Assembly (NCBI GenBank): GCA_023266675.1 | Contig: JAHFPP010000005.1 | Span: 1 to 39,160, forward strand | Direction of reading: 5' to 3' | Length of the DNA stretch: 39,160 nucleotides | Origin: Candidatus Woesearchaeota archaeon | Lineage (GTDB): Archaea; Nanobdellota; Nanobdellia; Woesearchaeales; BM511 | Part shown: positions 37,768-39,160 of the stretch, one piece after another | How the letters are laid out: every line of letters begins with the position of its first letter | Numbering within the stretch: position 1 is the stretch's first letter | The notes under the pieces: generated by a model | What the model was told of the DNA's origin: nothing | What the model saw: the letters and a program-made list of their open reading frames with translations, nothing else | Database searches by the model: none | Made by a program: the position numbers and the translations under genes

Positions 37768-38645
37768 AATATATTAGGGATAAAATGAGTTCGGGGGAAA
37801 AATATCTTGAGGAGTCTGAAGAGTTTTCTAAAAACTATGATCTCTCAGACACAGTCATACTTTCGGTTCCGTACGACAAGACAAGTACTTACGGCAAAGG
37901 AGCTGACAAGGGGCCAAAGGCAATAATAGACGCTTACCCAAATCTTGAATTCTATGACGCAGAAACTAAAGAAGAGTTTTACCCAAACAAGATATTTATT
38001 GACAAGCCAATCCTAGAAAACTCTTCACCGGATAAAATGGTTGAAGAAGTTAAAAAACGAGTCGAGTCGCACTTAAGCAAAAACAAGTTTGTAGTTTTAA
38101 TCGGTGGCGAGCATTCAGTCAGCGTTGGCACAATATACGCGCATGCAAAGAAATTCAAGAACATGTCAATACTTCAGTTTGACGCGCATGCAGACCTTCG
38201 CGAGGATTATCACGGCTCAAAATACAACCACGCATGCATAATGAGGCGAGCGCAGGAAGTTTCAAAAACCGTTCAAGTTGGAATACGAAGCGTTGCAGCA
38301 AATGAGAAAAATAATCTTCAAAAAGTATTCTTTGCACATGACATTGCCGGTAAATCTGGTTGGCAGAAAAAAGTTGCAGACTCTTTATCTAAAAACGTTT
38401 ACGTTACAATAGACCTTGACGTTTTTGACTCGTCAATCATGCCGTCAACAGGCACGCCTGAACCTGGAGGACTCAATTGGTACGAAGTTGTAAACACGCT
38501 AAAAGAAGTGGCAAAAACAAAAAATATAGTCGGCTTTGACATCGTCGAGCTTTGCCCAAAAAAAGAGAACAGCGCACCGGACTTCTTGGCAGCAAAACTA
38601 CTATTCAAGCTTTTGATATACAAAAAACTTTACGCTAAAAAATAA
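37725..38645 (+). CDS. speB: Agmatinase / ureohydrolase family (start TTG37725 or ATG37785)
   Basis: LIGGEHSVSVGTI, QFDAHADLREDYHGSKYNHACIMRR, VYVTIDLDVFDSSIMPSTGTPEPGGL. Confidence 0.93.
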   Translation: MFYNLPVSNSRKTLEYIRDKMSSGEKYLEESEEFSKNYDLSDTVILSVPYDKTSTYGKGADKGPKAIIDAYPNLEFYDAETKEEFYPNKIFIDKPILENSSPDKMVEEVKKRVESHLSKNKFVVLIGGEHSVSVGTIYAHAKKFKNMSILQFDAHADLREDYHGSKYNHACIMRRAQEVSKTVQVGIRSVAANEKNNLQKVFFAHDIAGKSGWQKKVADSLSKNVYVTIDLDVFDSSIMPSTGTPEPGGLNWYEVVNTLKEVAKTKNIVGFDIVELCPKKENSAPDFLAAKLLFKLLIYKKLYAKK

Positions 38646-38681
38646 AACTAACATTCAATAAATACTGTGGGGGAAATAAAC

Positions 38682-39160
38682 ATGGCAAATTCAGGAAAAG
38701 TCTTAATCATTGGAGCCGGAGGCGTTGGTGCAGTAGTAGCTCACAAATGCGCGCAGGTAAAAGAAGTCTTCAAGGAAATCACGCTTGCATCACGCACAGT
38801 CTCAAAATGTGAAATAATCAAGAAAGAAATAAAACAAAAAACAGGAAGAGAGATTCGCACTGAACAGGTTGACGCTGACAACGTAGCGCAGCTTATACTT
38901 CTGATAAAAAAGGTAAAACCAGAACTTGTAATAAACGTTGCACTGCCATACCAGGACTTGACAATAATGGACGCATGCCTTGACTGCGGCGTAAACTATA
39001 TGGATACAGCAAATTATGAGCCAAAAGACATTGCAAATTTTGAATACAAATGGCAATGGGCGTACCAGGAAAAATTCAGAAAAAAAGGACTCATGGCTCT
39101 GCTTGGCTGCGGATTTGACTCTGGAGTCACAAACGTGTTCTCCGCTTACGCGCAAAAAAA
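38682..39160 (+). CDS. Saccharopine dehydrogenase-like / carboxynorspermidine synthase, 3'-truncated by window
   Basis: MANSGKVLIIGAGGVGAVVAHKCAQVKEVFKEITLASRTVSKCEII...LVINVALPYQDLTIMDACLDCGVNYMDTANYEPKD; adjacent to agmatinase. Confidence 0.87.
   Translation, partial: MANSGKVLIIGAGGVGAVVAHKCAQVKEVFKEITLASRTVSKCEIIKKEIKQKTGREIRTEQVDADNVAQLILLIKKVKPELVINVALPYQDLTIMDACLDCGVNYMDTANYEPKDIANFEYKWQWAYQEKFRKKGLMALLGCGFDSGVTNVFSAYAQK

Noticed and set aside
38802-39155. 117-aa minus-strand ORF at window end
   Set aside because: Antisense to the saccharopine dehydrogenase-like gene.

Overview
The window is a gene-dense, low-GC archaeal segment, probably from a DPANN-type lineage (this is inference; there is no rRNA in the window). 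Archaeal markers are an HMf-like histone, RpoL, archaeal-type UMP kinase, PvlArgDC, a tRNA-Arg(UCG) with a canonical bulge-helix-bulge intron, and TATA boxes about 28-31 nt upstream of start codons. Recognisable genes include a membrane-anchored HerA/FtsK-like ATPase (5'-truncated), TatA, RpoL, an AMMECR1-family protein, a GGPP synthase interrupted by an in-frame TAA, a cis-prenyltransferase, a TatD nuclease, UMP kinase, a two-domain Lrp/AsnC regulator, a radical SAM protein, FeoA/FeoB with a Cys-rich partner, a parvulin PPIase, a secreted mini-RHS protein with candidate immunity genes, a Dus-family protein, a proteasome-like Ntn-hydrolase homologue, RlmH, a TPM/zf-TFIIB/LemA cluster, a MgtA-type P-ATPase, and a polyamine cluster (PvlArgDC, agmatinase, carboxynorspermidine/saccharopine dehydrogenase-like). 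The observations I rate highest are: (1) the secreted mini-RHS cassette with an unrecognised C-terminal domain and two small downstream ORFs; (2) a 175-bp highly structured element with 16-bp terminal inverted repeats, either a ncRNA or a MITE-like element; (3) the HerA ATPase with a predicted extracytoplasmic N-terminus, encoded next to coiled-coil proteins; (4) a CheY-like receiver with Glu at the phosphoacceptor position; (5) a divergent proteasome-like protein; (6) repeats of a tRNA 3' end paired with hairpins, downstream of tRNA-Arg.
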